DNA of 64,000 nucleotides from Heliomarina sp018223035 (GTDB lineage Bacteria > Pseudomonadota > Alphaproteobacteria > Rhodobacterales > Rhodobacteraceae): assembly GCA_018223035.1 (NCBI GenBank), contig JAAEZD010000020.1, forward strand, positions 1-64,000. The letters run 5' to 3'. Positions 62,312 through 64,000 of this stretch are shown here, one piece after another. The notes under the pieces are model-generated. The model did not search any database. It saw only the letters and a program-made list of their open reading frames with translations, and had not been told where the DNA came from. Made by a program: the position numbers and the translations under genes. The stretch's first letter is position 1, and every line of letters begins with the position of its first letter.

Positions 62312-62884
62312 CTATCCCGCACGCTGGTCAAAGTATTGATCGGCAGAAACGTACCCGCCAGCCTTGGCCGCTGCCGTCCAGCTGTCCTCAAGCGGCGCGT
62401 CGCCGATCACCAGCACCTGATTGCCCGGCAACCGCCGCGCCCGCATGAAACTCTGTAGCCGCGCCCGCATGTCCGACCAGCTGTCGGTAAAGAGAGGTGC
62501 CGCTTCGGTCGCGTCGATGACCGGGTTGGCGGCAAGCGCATCCTCGGGCCGGACCGGTCGATGCACGAGTGAAAGTTTCTGCGCCGACTTGATCGCTTCG
62601 AGCGCGCGATTGCGATCTTCGGGCATCTTCGCCCCGTTCGCCATGATCCGCAGCGCGTTCGAAGAGAACAGCAGCCCCATGATGTCCTGCCCCGACGTCT
62701 GCCGTATCGACGCGTAGGTCTTGTAATCGAGGCCAAGCTCTGCGGCGCGTTTGACCCGCATCCGCACAATCATCAGCGGGATGGTATTGGGCATCAGTTT
62801 CTGCTGAGCACGCCGCCACTGATAGCTGCGCCACGTGTGACCCCGCTCCATTGCCGGACCGTTGTTGTGACCGATACCCGCCAT
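62312..62884 (-). CDS. Conserved hypothetical protein inside the riboflavin operon
   Basis: 190 residues. It opens with MAGIGHNNGPAMERG, a GIGHNNGP motif seen at the start of several alphaproteobacterial proteins. The middle is basic and helical (LMPNTIPLMIVRMRVKRAAELGLDYKTYASIRQTSGQDIMG) and the C-terminus has LVIGDAPLEDSWTAAAKAGGYVSADQYFDQ, which looks like a nucleotide- or HAD-like tail. I cannot assign a function. It starts within TGATG at the ribE stop, so it is coupled to ribE; 125 bases separate it from ribBX. Confidence 0.78.
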   Translation of the reverse strand: MAGIGHNNGPAMERGHTWRSYQWRRAQQKLMPNTIPLMIVRMRVKRAAELGLDYKTYASIRQTSGQDIMGLLFSSNALRIMANGAKMPEDRNRALEAIKSAQKLSLVHRPVRPEDALAANPVIDATEAAPLFTDSWSDMRARLQSFMRARRLPGNQVLVIGDAPLEDSWTAAAKAGGYVSADQYFDQRAG

Positions 62885-63477
62885 CATTCCATCTCCTTCA
62901 GCCGCGCGACATAGCGCGCCAAGGTGTCGATCTCGAGGTTGACCGCGTCGCCGACAGCCACCTCGCCCCATGTCGTCACTTCCTTGGTATGAGGGATGAG
63001 ATTGACGCCGAAATCGCAATCCGAAACCTCGTTCACGGTCAGCGACGTACCGTTGAGCGCCACTGACCCTTTCGGCGCGATGAAACGCGCAAGGTCTCGC
63101 GGGGCGCGAAAGGTGAAACGCGTGCTGTCGCCTTCGTCCCGGATATCCAGCACTTCGGCGGTGCCATCCACATGCCCCGACACCACGTGGCCGCCCAGTT
63201 CATCACCGACCTTGAGTGCACGTTCGAGGTTGAGCCGTTTGCCGACCTTCCAGCCATTCTTGCCGATATTCGTCTTTGACACGGTCTCGGCACTGATCTG
63301 CACATCGTACCAGTCAGGTCCAAGATCAATCACCGTAAGGCAGACGCCATCGCTGGCGATCGATGCCCCCATGTCGATGCGGGAGGTATCGTAAGACGTC
63401 GAAATCCGCGCCCGCAGATCGCCCTGCTGATCCAGTTCCGCGACCGTTCCAATATCGGTGACGATACCCGTGAACAT
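62884..63477 (-). CDS. ribE: Riboflavin synthase, alpha subunit
   Basis: 197 residues built of two lumazine-binding repeats (MFTGIVTDIGTVAELDQ at the start, GHVVSGHVDGTAEVLDI in the second half). It dismutates two lumazines into riboflavin. It is the first gene of ribE-orf-ribBX-ribH-nusB. The 142 bases upstream contain no recognisable FMN riboswitch. Confidence 0.95.
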   Translation of the reverse strand: MFTGIVTDIGTVAELDQQGDLRARISTSYDTSRIDMGASIASDGVCLTVIDLGPDWYDVQISAETVSKTNIGKNGWKVGKRLNLERALKVGDELGGHVVSGHVDGTAEVLDIRDEGDSTRFTFRAPRDLARFIAPKGSVALNGTSLTVNEVSDCDFGVNLIPHTKEVTTWGEVAVGDAVNLEIDTLARYVARLKEME

Positions 63478-63618
63478 GCAAATTACTCCTTAATCTCTGT
63501 CCTTCATCACGTAACTACAGCACGCCAAGGCGGCAAGTCTGCATCTTGCCAGAATTTGCCGCAGCGGCCATAGTTTCTTGCAACGGGCACAATAAGTGTC
63601 GATAACGAAGAATAAGTC

Positions 63619-64000
63619 GTGAGCAGTCATCAAATGCCAGGCACCAGCCCGCAGGACCGGGTCTTTCTCTTTTTGCAGGGACCCCATGGGCCTTTCTTTG
63701 ACAGTCTCGCGCAGATGCTAGAATCTGCCGGAAGCGAAGTCTGGCGCATCGGTTTTAATACGGGCGACCGCGTATTCTGGTCACGCCGTGAGCGTTACAT
63801 CCCATACCACGGCACCCCGGATCAGTGGGTCGAGACACTTGCCGAACATATCGACGAACACAGTATCACCGATATCGTCCTCTACGGAGATACCCGCCCG
63901 ATCCACGCCCGAGCCGTGACCGAGGCAAAACGCAGGGGCGTGAGAGTGCATGTATTCGAAGAAGGGTACATGCGCCCCTACTGGGTCACATATGAACGGG
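63619..64000 (+). CDS. Capsule polysaccharide export/biosynthesis protein, N-terminal part (3' end outside window)
   Basis: About 127 residues are visible. VFLFLQGPHGPFFDSLAQML and WRIGFNTGDRVFW, then VLYGDTRPIHARAVTEAKRRGVRVHVFEEGYMRPYW, match the KpsS/LipB-type Capsule_synth family, which adds Kdo residues to the capsule lipid anchor. GTG 63619 is proposed as start because a stop lies 6 bases upstream in frame; ATG 63634 is an alternative. It diverges from ribE. Confidence 0.85.
   Translation, partial: MSSHQMPGTSPQDRVFLFLQGPHGPFFDSLAQMLESAGSEVWRIGFNTGDRVFWSRRERYIPYHGTPDQWVETLAEHIDEHSITDIVLYGDTRPIHARAVTEAKRRGVRVHVFEEGYMRPYWVTYER

Noticed and set aside
63478..63618. FMN riboswitch before ribE
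   Set aside because: The conserved RFN boxes are not visible in these 142 bases or in the 125 bases before ribBX.
63490..63687. 65-codon minus-strand frame upstream of ribE
   Set aside because: It overlaps the start of the capsule gene in antisense and has no ribosome-binding site; I see no sign of coding.

Overview
The window looks like a chromosomal segment of a roseobacter-group alphaproteobacterium (Rhodobacteraceae). The reasons are the 14-subunit nuo operon interrupted by small family-specific genes of the DUF5333 and DUF5337 type, an RpoH sigma factor behind an RpoH-type promoter, a GTTC-N7-GTTC SOS box before mmcB, a tRNA-His with A73 and no encoded G-1, and DUF6476 and DUF6324 family proteins. 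GC content and codon use look even across the window. I saw no insertion sequence, prophage, CRISPR array or rRNA operon.

Layout. 1-5.0 kb: the 3' end of prfC, an RTX-repeat protein, a glycosyltransferase reading frame with no ordinary start codon, a DEAD-box RNA helicase and an OsmC/Ohr-type protein. 5.1-8.4 kb (minus): ribonuclease J, type III pantothenate kinase and biotin-protein ligase, downstream of and collinear with the nuo operon. 8.4-27.2 kb (minus): the complete complex I operon nuoA-B-C-D-(orf)-E-(DUF5337)-F-(four orfs)-G-(lipoprotein)-H-I-(carboxymuconolactone decarboxylase-like)-J-(orf)-K-L-M-N, behind one plausible sigma70-type promoter at about 27.24 kb. 27.4-34.0 kb (minus): a leucine/isovalerate degradation operon (isovaleryl-CoA dehydrogenase, methylcrotonyl-CoA carboxylase beta and alpha, HMG-CoA lyase, enoyl-CoA hydratase) with a palindrome just upstream of its first gene.

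34-48.8 kb: two flavin/PLP-oxidase-fold proteins, CreA, a DegT-type aminotransferase, phosphoglycolate phosphatase, glmU-glmS (UDP-GlcNAc synthesis), an S4-domain protein with a very long SUV3-like helicase, a TPR protein, an SCP2 protein with an alpha/beta hydrolase, and an exonuclease/ATP-dependent DNA ligase repair pair. 48.9-57.8 kb: oligoendopeptidase F, acetyltransferase, a DksA-like zinc protein, an oxidoreductase, an M19 dipeptidase, psd-pssA (phosphatidylethanolamine synthesis), rpoH, an RluD-type pseudouridine synthase and a divergent DUF6476 gene. 57.8-64 kb: tRNA-His, another acetyltransferase, DUF6324, mmcB, a 400-base gap holding a candidate structured RNA, a riboflavin operon (ribE, unknown gene, ribBX, ribH, nusB), and the start of a capsule export-type gene.

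Most genes are housekeeping. The least explained items are the extra genes inside the nuo operon (including two apparently related small secreted or lipid-anchored proteins that flank a methyltransferase and another lipoprotein), the mutually exclusive hairpins before nuoK, the start-less glycosyltransferase, the 59.3-kb structured RNA candidate, and the unknown gene in the riboflavin operon. I did not find a clearly new multi-gene defence or biosynthetic system.
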